From Xiheibacterium sp038325765 (GTDB lineage: Bacteria > Myxococcota_A > Polyangia > Nannocystales > Nannocystaceae): a stretch of DNA of 64,000 bases. Positions 1-9,207 of the stretch are shown piece after piece. The notes below the pieces were generated by a model, which was not told the DNA's origin, searched no databases, and worked only from the letters and a program-made list of their open reading frames with translations. The stretch covers positions 1 to 64,000 of the forward strand of contig JBBQJI010000002.1 in the NCBI GenBank assembly GCA_038325765.1, given 5' to 3'. Positions within the stretch are counted from its first letter, which is position 1. Every line of letters starts with the position of its first letter. The position numbers and the translations under genes were made by a program.

Positions 1-162
1 GACAGCGAATGGCAGGGGGAAGGTTCCGCCGGGCTCTGCCCGGTGGAAGGGGGACCGGGCCGGTCCCCCAGAAGGCCTGAGCGACAGCGAATGGCAGGGG
101 GAAGGTTCCGCCGGGCTCTGCCCGGTGGAAGGGGGACCGGGCCGGTCCCCCAGAAGGCCTGA
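1..162 (+). repeat. Two tandem copies of the stop-codon-associated hairpin repeat
   Basis: Two direct copies with an 82-base period. Each begins GACAGCGAATGG, has a first hairpin (CCGCCGGGC / GCCCGGTGG) and then a second formed by the 10-base arm GGGGGACCGG, one central G and its exact complement, and ends AGAAGGCCTGA. Related copies lie at 8996-9060, 11427-11599, 56428-56554 (reverse strand) and 60859-60949. Those follow the stop codon of a gene in the same orientation, so this pair probably follows a plus-strand gene that ends just left of the window, not the dprA gene that converges on it. Confidence 0.9.
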
Positions 163-212
163 CAACCGGCACCCCTCGCAACCTGAATCGCCACCGGGTC
201 GACGAGTGCGCG

Positions 213-1070
213 TCAGGCCACGCCCCAGCGGCCCGGCGCGCACTCGACGACAAGGCCCAGAACGGCCGCCTCGAACAGCGCGCGCGCGGCCGCAGGCCCG
301 CCGAGTTCGTCGAGCGTGGCGCCCGCTCTGCCGCGCAAGGTCATCGCGCGTCGCAGCCCCATCAGCGCCTCGGGCCACGGCCGCACGATGGGCTCGCCGC
401 GCAGCCAGGCCCCGAGCGCAATGGCGAACGCCCTGGGCTCGGCGGGCAGCGCCTGGGCCCCGGCGCCGACCAGCGCGTCGCAGCCCGCGGTGCCCATCAC
501 CACCGCGACGCGTCCGTGCCGGCGCAGCGCGAGACGACCGGTGGTCTCACTGCCCGAGCGGGCGTCGGCCTGCAACACCACGCACGCCTCGGAGAGCGCG
601 ACCGTCAGCGCGTTGCGGCTGACGAACATCGCCCGGTGGGGCTGGGTGCCGCGGGGTTGGGCGAACAGCACCCCCGAGCCGCCGTGGCCGGCGATCGCCT
701 CGAACAGCGCGGCGTGGGCCGGCGGATAGGGCCGATCGGCGCCGCACGGCAGCACGGCGAGCTGCACGATCCCGGCACCCAGCGCCGCGCGATGCACCGC
801 GGCGTCGATCCCCACGGCCCCGCCCGACACGATCGCATGCCCCGCCGCGCCGACCACCGCCATGGCCGTTTCGGCCAGCTCCGCGAGGCGGCGCTGCGCC
901 GCGCGGGCACCCACCATCGCCACGCGCGGTCGCGGCGGCACCGACCCCCACAGCTCGAATACGCGGGAGCGGCGCAGGCCGAGCTCGAGCGCGTCGATCG
1001 ATCGCCGGTCTGACACCACGGCCCGGGTCGGCCCCCGCCCACCCCCGTTGCACCGGGTTCGGGTGGTCAC
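213..1070 (-). CDS. DprA/Smf-family DNA-processing protein
   Basis: A 285-residue Rossmann-fold protein of the DprA (Smf) family, which binds incoming single-stranded DNA and loads RecA during natural transformation. Visible family motifs are VAMVGAR, SGGAVGIDAAVH, the segment AVLPCGADRPYPPAH, RNALTVALSEACVVLQA, and SGSETTGRLALRRHGR. It is shorter than many DprA proteins, which carry an extra N-terminal SAM-like domain, and has a short C-terminal winged-helix-like tail. Translation starts at GTG, 12 bases after the LysM gene upstream, so it is probably the last gene of a three-gene operon. The competence-related comF gene lies far away at 60.2 kb. Confidence 0.85.
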   Translation of the reverse strand: MTTRTRCNGGGRGPTRAVVSDRRSIDALELGLRRSRVFELWGSVPPRPRVAMVGARAAQRRLAELAETAMAVVGAAGHAIVSGGAVGIDAAVHRAALGAGIVQLAVLPCGADRPYPPAHAALFEAIAGHGGSGVLFAQPRGTQPHRAMFVSRNALTVALSEACVVLQADARSGSETTGRLALRRHGRVAVVMGTAGCDALVGAGAQALPAEPRAFAIALGAWLRGEPIVRPWPEALMGLRRAMTLRGRAGATLDELGGPAAARALFEAAVLGLVVECAPGRWGVA

Positions 1071-1082
1071 CGCGGGTCGAGA

Positions 1083-2660
1083 TCAGTCGAGGTCGTCCGC
1101 GAGGGGCGACGCACCGCGGGGCCTCGTCTCGGGCGAAGGCCCGTCGGAATCCGAGCCGCCGCTACCGCCCCCACGCGCGCCCCCACGCGCGCCCCCGCCG
1201 ATGCTCGCACCGCCGCCGCCCACCTCGCCCCGCGCACCGGCCTCACCGCCGGCCTTGCGCTCCCGTAGCGCGGCCGCCTCGGTGTTCTCCGAGCGCACCA
1301 ACTCGGGTCCACGGAGTTCGACGTGGTCGCCGCGCTCGATCTCGCGCCGCGAGTAGGTCGTCGCGACCAGGGCCGTCTTCTCTTGGGTCTGCAGCACCAC
1401 CGCGGTGCCGATCACTCGACGCGGCCAGCCGTCCTCGTAGGGGATCGCCAGCACGCGCTTCTTGGTGAACTCGTCGCCCTTGCGCACGATCTCGAGGAGG
1501 TTGCCGACCTCCAGCCCGTTGGTGCGGCCGATGTTGATCACCATGAACTGGGTCTCGCCGACCATCACATGTTCGCCCAGCAGGCTCTTGCGGGCGCGCG
1601 CGCGCTCGAGCGGGAACGGGCTGGTGTCGTTGAGGGTGGCGACGACCAGGCCGACCGCCGACTTCTCGGGCGGGACCGCATCGATGCGCCGGAATTGGCG
1701 GCGCAGCGGACCCACCCGGTAGCCGCGCTCGATCGGGTTGTGGGCGGCGGCGACCGTGCCCTCGGCGGCCTTGCGGGCGATCGTCTGGACCTCGACCTCG
1801 CCCATGATCTGCACGATGTAGCCCAGGACCTTCTTGTCCTCGATGTCGAGCACCTTCTTCTGCGGCGCATAGACCACCAGGCGCTCGCCCGGCACCGGCG
1901 GGCTGCCGCGGTCGTACTTCATGTACACGGTGTCGAACGTCGACATCATCACCGCGGCCTCGCCACCGCCGATGATCCTCATCGACGTGTCGAACTCGGC
2001 GGCGTCGACGAACGCGAACTGGTTGAGCATCAGCGTCTCGAAGGCGGCGCCGTCCGGAACCTGCGACTTGGCGTAGCGGAAGTCGGGGAGCTGCTCACCT
2101 CTGGGCCCGAAGCGCGGGTCGTAGAGGCGGATTCGATCGCCCGGAAAGATCCAGTGGGCGTTGGTGACGTGCTCGTTGTACGACCACAGCCGCGGCCACG
2201 CATGGGCGTCTTGCAGGTAGTAGCGCGAGATGTCCCACAGCGTGTCGCCACGCTGCACCACGTGCACGTCGGGAACGTCCTCGGCGTAGCCCTCGTCGTC
2301 CATCGGGATGTCGTAGATGTCGAGCCCGCCGACCGCTTCGCCGCCGGCGCCGACCGAGCGCGCCGTGGAACCGTAGGTCTGATCGGGGGTGCCAGCGCCC
2401 TTGCGGCCCGAGTAGTTGGGATCGTCGGTGGTGTTCGGACTGTTCTCGGCGCCGCTGGGCGGGGTCCCGAACGCGGCATCGAGGGCCGAGGACCGGCGAC
2501 TGTTCGCGGTGCCGACTCCATCTGCGGGGTCGAACGCGTTCGACGACGGGCCCTCCGGGGCGCCGTCGTCACCCGCGGGCGCCGCGGCGGCGAGGCCATG
2601 ATCGAGCGACAGCGCGAGTGCCACGGAGATCGGGAGCAGTGCGAGTGCGGTGCGTGGCAT
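1083..2660 (-). CDS. Exported LysM-domain protein
   Basis: A 525-residue protein with an N-terminal signal peptide (hydrophobic residues 5-26, cleavage near AAA-AP), a low-complexity linker, and one LysM domain at about residues 132-182 that begins VHVVQRGDTLWDISRYYL and includes the W-x-Y-N-x-H pattern typical of this group. LysM binds peptidoglycan glycan chains, so it should act at the cell wall. The rest (190-460) is beta-rich without a motif I can name, and the C-terminus is Gly/Arg-rich and disordered. It sits 6 bases downstream of the TPR lipoprotein and 12 bases upstream of dprA. The three form an envelope/DNA-uptake operon; the role in uptake is inference. Confidence 0.8.
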   Translation of the reverse strand: MPRTALALLPISVALALSLDHGLAAAAPAGDDGAPEGPSSNAFDPADGVGTANSRRSSALDAAFGTPPSGAENSPNTTDDPNYSGRKGAGTPDQTYGSTARSVGAGGEAVGGLDIYDIPMDDEGYAEDVPDVHVVQRGDTLWDISRYYLQDAHAWPRLWSYNEHVTNAHWIFPGDRIRLYDPRFGPRGEQLPDFRYAKSQVPDGAAFETLMLNQFAFVDAAEFDTSMRIIGGGEAAVMMSTFDTVYMKYDRGSPPVPGERLVVYAPQKKVLDIEDKKVLGYIVQIMGEVEVQTIARKAAEGTVAAAHNPIERGYRVGPLRRQFRRIDAVPPEKSAVGLVVATLNDTSPFPLERARARKSLLGEHVMVGETQFMVINIGRTNGLEVGNLLEIVRKGDEFTKKRVLAIPYEDGWPRRVIGTAVVLQTQEKTALVATTYSRREIERGDHVELRGPELVRSENTEAAALRERKAGGEAGARGEVGGGGASIGGGARGGARGGGSGGSDSDGPSPETRPRGASPLADDLD

Positions 2661-2666
2661 GAAAGT

Positions 2667-3599
2667 TCAACCCTCGGGGGCGGATCGGGGGGCGGATGGG
2701 GGTTCGGCGAGCCGCGCCCGCGCGAGGTCGCTCGCGCGGGCATTCGGGTACGCGTCGACCAGGCCCACGAGCACGTCGCGGGCGTTGGCGTTGTCGCCCA
2801 GGCGGGCGTAGCAGAGCCCGATCTTGAGCAGCGCGTCGGGAGCCTTGTTGCCGCCGCCGTAGCGCTCGACGACCTCGGTGAACGCACCGAGGGCGTCGTC
2901 GAAGCGCTGCTGGTCGTAGGCGGCCTCGCCCTTCCAGTACAGCGCGTTGTCGGCGTAGTCGTGCTCCGGATGCGCGTGCGCGAAGATGTCGAAGGCGCGC
3001 TCCGCCCCCGCGACCTCGCCGGCCTCGTACAGCGCCATCGCGGTCTCGTACTCGGTGAGGATCGCGTTGCCGGCGGCATCACGGGCGGGCCGGTCGGGGC
3101 GCGTCGGCGCCTTCGCTTTGGTGAGCGCCACCAGACGGTCGCCGACCAGCCGATACGAGCCGCCGACTCCGCCCGGGCCCGCGCCGACGTCGATGTCCCC
3201 CAGGCCGCTGTGATCGTCGTCGTCCCAGGCCTCGGCCGGCGCGGCCGAATTGGGCAGATCGCCGAGGGTTCGACCGGCCCGGCCGCGGGGCTGGACCGCC
3301 GCACCATTGCGATCGCGGCCCTTGCGGCCAGTTTCCCCGGGGGGCGCGAGGCGGACGACGGGAAGATCCCGGCCCTCGCTGGCCGCATTGCCGCTGCCGT
3401 GCTCGAGCCGCACGACCCTGTCGTCGAGATCGGCGACATGCCGGCGCAGCGTCGCGTTGTCGCGGCGCAGCGCGGCGAGCTCTTCAGGGGACACGACCTC
3501 GGTGGGCGTGGCCGAAGCGTGGGCACAGCCGATCCCGAGCATCGCGATGACCAGCAGGCGGCGGCACGCGTGCGCAGGCAGTGGACCCAGGTGCGGCAT
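2667..3599 (-). CDS. CpoB/YbgF-like TPR lipoprotein
   Basis: A 310-residue envelope protein. The signal peptide ends in the lipobox LGIGC, so it should be lipid-anchored. Residues 40-65 form a short coiled coil (LAALRRDNATLRRHVADL), the middle is disordered, and the C-terminal 130 residues hold about three TPR units (YETAMALYEAGEVAGAERAF; NALYWKGEAAYDQQRFDDAL; DALLKIGLCYARLGDNANAR). This coiled-coil plus TPR order matches CpoB/YbgF, which coordinates peptidoglycan synthesis with Tol-Pal in enterobacteria. I chose the ATG at 3599 over the one at 3608 because a -10-like TAGCCT ends only 1 base before the latter but 10 bases before the former. First gene of the operon. Confidence 0.75.
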   Translation of the reverse strand: MPHLGPLPAHACRRLLVIAMLGIGCAHASATPTEVVSPEELAALRRDNATLRRHVADLDDRVVRLEHGSGNAASEGRDLPVVRLAPPGETGRKGRDRNGAAVQPRGRAGRTLGDLPNSAAPAEAWDDDDHSGLGDIDVGAGPGGVGGSYRLVGDRLVALTKAKAPTRPDRPARDAAGNAILTEYETAMALYEAGEVAGAERAFDIFAHAHPEHDYADNALYWKGEAAYDQQRFDDALGAFTEVVERYGGGNKAPDALLKIGLCYARLGDNANARDVLVGLVDAYPNARASDLARARLAEPPSAPRSAPEG

Positions 3600-3609
3600 G
3601 GTTCGCATC

Positions 3610-3615
3610 AGGCTA
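3610..3615 (-). promoter_or_regulatory. -10-like hexamer TAGCCT before TPR lipoprotein
   Basis: On the minus strand TAGCCT lies 10 bases before the ATG at 3599, with no room for a Shine-Dalgarno leader. It belongs to the window-wide TAnnnT pattern described in the findings. Confidence 0.5.
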
Positions 3616-3694
3616 GCAACCCCGCCGGTCGGCCCGCAAAAAAGCCGCGGTCGCGCGCGACACGCGGGTCGCTTGGTGACAAGCTACGCGGACG

Positions 3695-4105
3695 GTGAAC
3701 ACGCAGTTGGTAGCCCGAACGCCCCGCCTATCGACGTTTGTCCGCCGCCTGCGCCCGGCGACAGCCGCGCTGCTGCTCGCTGTGGGCGTGCTGATGCCCG
3801 CCGATGCGCACGCCGACGAGAGCGGAGCATCGGGTCGAGTCGTGCGTTTGTCGATCAACAGCACGGGCAGCGACGAGTACGCCAGCGTGCACGGGCGCAT
3901 CTCGATCCGATCCAAGGGCACCGCCATCGAGGTCTACTCGTGGGGTGGCACGATGTGTCCGGCATCGAAGCTGAGCGAGGCCGAGATCCGCGCCTTGCAG
4001 CATGCCTTTCACAACCGCAACAGCACCACGATCGCGCCGCGGTACAAGTCGGGCGAGGTCAAGGGCACGCGCTGTCTCGTCGCCTTCGAGCTTTCGGGCG
4101 GCTGA
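3695..4105 (+). CDS. Small secreted protein of unknown function
   Basis: A 136-residue protein that starts at GTG. Residues 1-41 look like a Sec signal peptide (RRLRPATAALLLAVGVLMP, cleavage near ADAHA-DE). The mature part of about 95 residues is beta-rich, with two cysteines (in GGTMCPASK and KGTRCLVAF) that could form a disulphide, and a short helical segment KLSEAEIRALQHAFHNR. I do not recognise the family. It is divergent from the TPR lipoprotein operon, with 95 bases between the start codons, and is followed by the cobalamin riboswitch. A TACGCG sequence lies 4 bases before the start, a weak match to the local -10 pattern. Confidence 0.6.
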   Translation: MNTQLVARTPRLSTFVRRLRPATAALLLAVGVLMPADAHADESGASGRVVRLSINSTGSDEYASVHGRISIRSKGTAIEVYSWGGTMCPASKLSEAEIRALQHAFHNRNSTTIAPRYKSGEVKGTRCLVAFELSGG

Positions 4106-4180
4106 GCGGAGACCTCCGGCGCGGCGTGCGTCCCCGCGGCGCCGCGATTGACGGCCGCCGGTCGAGCTGCGCATGATCCC

Positions 4181-4364
4181 GGCGCCGACGGTCCACCGCG
4201 AGAGCGGTGGGGCAAGAGGGAACGCGGTGGAAATCCGCGACTGTCCCGCAGCGGTGAGCAGGAACGAACGTCGTCCGCCCATCTCCGATGGGGGCACTGG
4301 GGTCACCCCGGGAAGCCACGACCAGTAGGCAGCCTGCGAGTCCGAAGACCTGCCGACGGTGCCG
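4181..4364 (+). promoter_or_regulatory. Cobalamin (AdoCbl-class) riboswitch aptamer
   Basis: The conserved core is clear: GGGAA at 4218, then CGCGGTGGAAATCCGCG, ACTGTCCCGCAGCGGT to 4254, a variable arm, and the B12 box AGTCCGAAGACCTGCC at 4339-4355. The ends pair as P1 (GGCGCC at 4181-4186 with GGTGCC at 4359-4364, one G-U). Cobalamin riboswitches normally repress B12 synthesis or transport genes, or replace B12-independent enzymes when B12 is bound. Here the only gene in position is the lipoprotein that starts at 4511, 147 bases downstream. The distal gene on the other side ends at 4105 and cannot be the target. Confidence 0.9.
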
Positions 4365-4394
4365 CGCCCGACTCGCGAAGGGTGCGGGTGACAT

Positions 4395-4468
4395 CGTCCC
4401 CGGACCACGCGGATGGCCGGCGGAACCTCGGAATTCTCCGGGGCCGGGGCTGATGGTGCCCGGGGACG
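4395..4468 (+). promoter_or_regulatory. Possible riboswitch expression platform stem
   Basis: CGTCCCCGG at 4395-4403 is exactly complementary to CCGGGGACG at 4460-4468, and an inner GC-rich region with the small hairpin CGGA-ATTC-TCCG lies between. It falls between the aptamer and the ribosome binding site (GAGGAG at 4496). It could be a terminator or part of a translation switch. There is only a weak T run (GAATTT) after it. The pairing is seen; the role is inference. Confidence 0.4.
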
Positions 4469-4510
4469 AATTTCGACCGCCCGCGCGCGACGGGCGAGGA
4501 GCCGTTCCCC

Positions 4511-5227
4511 ATGTCCATCCTCCACCGCGGCCGCACGGCCGCATCCATGTCTACGTCTGCTCTCCCCCATGCTCTCGCGCATGCACTCCGCTCCGGCGGT
4601 GCCCTGTGCCTGTCGCTCTTCCTCGCCGGGTGCGCCGACGACGACGACGACGCGACCACTGCCGCCGACACCGCGACGGACTCGGCGTCCGCCTCCGACG
4701 CGCCCACCACCGACGCCACCACCGACGGGTCCGCGACGATCGATCCGAGCGCGGAGTCGTCGGGCACGCAGCCCGGCTCCGAGTCGGGCGAGACCTCGTC
4801 CGAAGGCGAGTTCGAGACCTCGCCCGAGGACGAGTCCGGCTCCGAATCGGGCGACGAGTCCAGCTCGGATTCCGGCGAGTCCAGCGGCGCGGCAAGCCTC
4901 GAGATCTCCGGCATGTGGGTCGACGACTTCGGTGGCGGCCACGTGATCACCGACACCAGCTGGGCGACGTCGTACGGCGAGGACGTGTACCCCTACACGA
5001 TCACCGCGTACGACAACCCCGGGCGCTTCGCCATCGCCCAGTCCGACGACGACGACACCTGGTCGAAGTTCGAGTGGACGTTCGTCGACGACGCGCTCTA
5101 CTTCTGCCAGAGCGCCTTTGGCGAGGCCTCGGCGCAGGACGCCGCGAACGCAACCGATGCCGATCCCACCGATCCCGCCGCATCGGGCTGCGGCGGCTTC
5201 GCGTGGAGCTTGTTGACCGCGGGCTAG
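4511..5227 (+). CDS. Riboswitch-controlled lipoprotein of unknown function
   Basis: A 238-residue predicted lipoprotein. The signal peptide ends in the lipobox LAGC with Cys41; an alternative ATG at residue 13 would give a shorter signal. Residues 42-127 form an acidic Asp/Ser/Thr/Glu linker. The C-terminal domain (128-238) looks folded: SGMWVDDFGGGHVITDTSW, then YTITAYDN, a K-F-E-W-T strand, LYFCQSAFGEASAQDAANA, ADPTDPAASGCGGFAWSLL. Two cysteines (199 and 227) could pair. A good Shine-Dalgarno (GAGGAG) precedes the ATG, unlike most genes here, as expected behind a long riboswitch leader. Possible roles are cobalamin, corrinoid or metal capture at the surface, but I see no known binding motif. 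It converges with the next gene, with stop codons one base apart. Confidence 0.8.
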   Translation: MSILHRGRTAASMSTSALPHALAHALRSGGALCLSLFLAGCADDDDDATTAADTATDSASASDAPTTDATTDGSATIDPSAESSGTQPGSESGETSSEGEFETSPEDESGSESGDESSSDSGESSGAASLEISGMWVDDFGGGHVITDTSWATSYGEDVYPYTITAYDNPGRFAIAQSDDDDTWSKFEWTFVDDALYFCQSAFGEASAQDAANATDADPTDPAASGCGGFAWSLLTAG

Positions 5228-5228
5228 G

Positions 5229-5762
5229 CTAGCCTTGCGGGAGGTCGGGCGACGCGGGAGCCGAAGTCCCCGCGCTCGCCCGTACCGCGTGCCACACGAT
5301 GCTGGCCAGGCCGATGCCCAGGCCCACGACGACACCCGCGTCGATGATGCCGCGCCACGGCTGTGACATCGTCGACACCACCAGCACCAGGCCGCCGATG
5401 CCGACCAGCACGGACCACGCGACGATGAGGCCGCGGCGTGGCGCGTGCACGAGCGACATACAGTAGAACGGTGCGAACGCGCGGTGCAGCGGCGATGCGC
5501 CCCGTAGCAGGGTCTGCGCGCGGGCGACCACGCGCGGCGAGAAGCGCAGATGGAAGCCCCGCCAGCCCTCGGCGTAGGCCATGAACCCGACCCACCCCGC
5601 GAGCACGAGCCACTGCACGGCGCCGAGGTCCATGCGCATCGCCTCGAGCGCGCGGGGGCCGAGGCGAGCCAGGGCCTGCGCGAGCAATCCGACGACGCCG
5701 ATCACGCCCCACCCGGCGGCGAGGCGCCCGAGGAGCGGCGCAGTGGAGTTCACGTCGCGCAC
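5229..5762 (-). CDS. Four-helix integral membrane protein, function unknown
   Basis: A 177-residue protein with four hydrophobic helices (about residues 15-35, 47-65, 110-130 and 138-158). A conserved-looking patch AEGWRGFHLRFSPRVVARA follows helix 2, and FAPFYCMSLVHAPRRG precedes helix 3. I do not recognise the family. The minus-strand start is GTG, with a -10-like TAGACC 6 bases before it, so it is probably transcribed on its own. It ends tail to tail with the riboswitch-controlled lipoprotein, with no visible terminator in the single base between them. Confidence 0.65.
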   Translation of the reverse strand: MRDVNSTAPLLGRLAAGWGVIGVVGLLAQALARLGPRALEAMRMDLGAVQWLVLAGWVGFMAYAEGWRGFHLRFSPRVVARAQTLLRGASPLHRAFAPFYCMSLVHAPRRGLIVAWSVLVGIGGLVLVVSTMSQPWRGIIDAGVVVGLGIGLASIVWHAVRASAGTSAPASPDLPQG

Positions 5763-5954
5763 GCCGAAGGTCTACCCGAAGATGCCCGGTCTTGTATCGA
5801 GGCAACGCACACCCACGCCCACGCCGCGGCGCGGGGCCCGGCTCGCCGCGCGCGCGGCCACCGTGATATATCCGCCGCGTTCGCGACCCCCTTCGGTTTG
5901 GGCCTCCGCCCGTGCTGACCCCGCGCCTGCCCACCCCGCATCAAGGAGACAGCC

Positions 5955-6911
5955 ATGCCACGCCGCAACAAGATCACAGTCGTCGGAGCCGGGAACGTCG
6001 GAGCCACCTGCGCGCACTGGGCCGCGCAGAAGCACCTCGGTGACGTCGTTCTCGTCGACATCAAAGAAGGTCTGCCCCAGGGCAAGGCGCTCGATCTCTC
6101 CGAGGCGTCGCCGGTCTTCGGCTTCGACTGCGCCATCACCGGTGCCAACGACTATGGCCCGACCGCGGGCTCCGACGTCGTCATCATCACAGCCGGAGTG
6201 CCGCGCAAGAAGGATCCGGTCACCGGCAAGTTCACCAGCCGTGATGAGTTGGTCGAGATCAACCGCCAGATCGTCGGTGGGGTCACCCGCGAGTGCGCCA
6301 AGCTCTCGCCGGACGCCGTGCTGATCTGTGTCAGCAACCCGCTCGACGCGATGTGCCACGTGATGCTCGGCGAGTCGGGCTTCCCTGCCAAGCGCGTCAT
6401 CGGCATGGCGGGCGTCCTCGACACCGCGCGCTACAAGTTCTTCATCGCCGAGGCGACGGGCGTCAGCGTCGAGGACGTGCACGGCATGGTGCTCGGCGGC
6501 CACGGCGACACCATGGTGCCGCTGCCCTCACACACGTCGATCGCCGGCATCCCGCTCACCGAGCTGCTGCCGCAGGACGAGATCGACGCCATCATCGCGC
6601 GCACGCGCAACGGCGGCGGCGAGATCGTCGGCCTGCTCGGGTACTCCGGCTACTACGCGCCCGCGGCCTCGGCCATCGCGATGACGGAGTCCATCTTGCG
6701 CGACAAGAAGCGCGTGCTGCCCTGCGCCGCCTACCTCACCGGTGAGTACGGCTATAGCGACCTCTACATCGGCGTGCCGTGCGTGCTGGGCAAGGACGGC
6801 GTCGAGAAGGTCATCGAGATGAAACTCGGCGACAAGGAGAAGGCGATGCTCGAGGTCTCGGCCCAAGCCGTGCGCGACGTGGTGGCGCTGCTGCCGTACG
6901 GAAAGAAGTGA
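5955..6911 (+). CDS. mdh: Malate dehydrogenase
   Basis: A 318-residue NAD-dependent malate dehydrogenase of the LDH-like type, which interconverts malate and oxaloacetate in the TCA cycle. Seen are the dinucleotide loop VVGAGNVGA (residues 9-17), the acidic residue after strand 2 that favours NAD (VLVDI), the active-site loop ITAGVPRKKDP with the substrate arginine, SNPLDAM, and the catalytic histidine in GGHGDTMVP. A longer mobile loop (KDPVTGKFTSRDEL) matches this subfamily. AAGGAGA lies 6 bases before the ATG. An AT-rich TGATATAT at about 5863 may be the promoter -10. sucC follows after 7 bases, so mdh-sucC-sucD is an operon. Confidence 0.95.
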   Translation: MPRRNKITVVGAGNVGATCAHWAAQKHLGDVVLVDIKEGLPQGKALDLSEASPVFGFDCAITGANDYGPTAGSDVVIITAGVPRKKDPVTGKFTSRDELVEINRQIVGGVTRECAKLSPDAVLICVSNPLDAMCHVMLGESGFPAKRVIGMAGVLDTARYKFFIAEATGVSVEDVHGMVLGGHGDTMVPLPSHTSIAGIPLTELLPQDEIDAIIARTRNGGGEIVGLLGYSGYYAPAASAIAMTESILRDKKRVLPCAAYLTGEYGYSDLYIGVPCVLGKDGVEKVIEMKLGDKEKAMLEVSAQAVRDVVALLPYGKK

Positions 6912-6918
6912 GCCACCG

Positions 6919-8995
<2,077 letters not shown>

Positions 8996-8999
<4 letters not shown>

Positions 9000-9060
9000 G
9001 AGAGCGATTGGGAGGTGGAAGGGGGAAGGGGGACCGGGCCGGTCCCCCAGAAGGCCTGAG
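8996..9060 (+). repeat. Short copy of the stop-codon-associated repeat
   Basis: Begins CTGAGAGAGCGATTGGG on the sucD stop codon, lacks the first hairpin, keeps the complete second one (arm GGGGGACCGG, central G) and ends CCCAGAAGGCCTGAG. It may serve as the transcript end of the mdh-sucCD operon, but no T run follows the stem. Confidence 0.9.
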
Positions 9061-9190
9061 GCGCCGCCCCTGCGCGCGGCGGGCCACGGGGCGCGGTGTC
9101 GGTGCAGGACGCTGTCGCATCATGACCGCGCCGGGTGGGCTACGAGCCCCCGACGCAGCGCGATAACGCCCCCATCTCTGTGATGAGAAC

Positions 9191-9196
9191 TACGGT
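9191..9196 (+). promoter_or_regulatory. -10-like hexamer TACGGT
   Basis: TACGGT lies 11 bases before the GTG at 9208 (14 before the ATG at 9211), with no Shine-Dalgarno between. It fits the local leaderless pattern. Confidence 0.45.
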
Positions 9197-9207
9197 TTGC
9201 GGCGCGA

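Noticed and set aside
1..162. Insertion sequence end or attachment site
   Set aside because: There is no transposase or integrase, and the same unit occurs at five loci without any carried gene. Treated as an intergenic repeat.
1323..3698. Long plus-strand frame across the LysM and TPR genes
   Set aside because: Low-complexity Arg/Val/Asp translation, antisense to two genes with clear domains, so it is a shadow frame.
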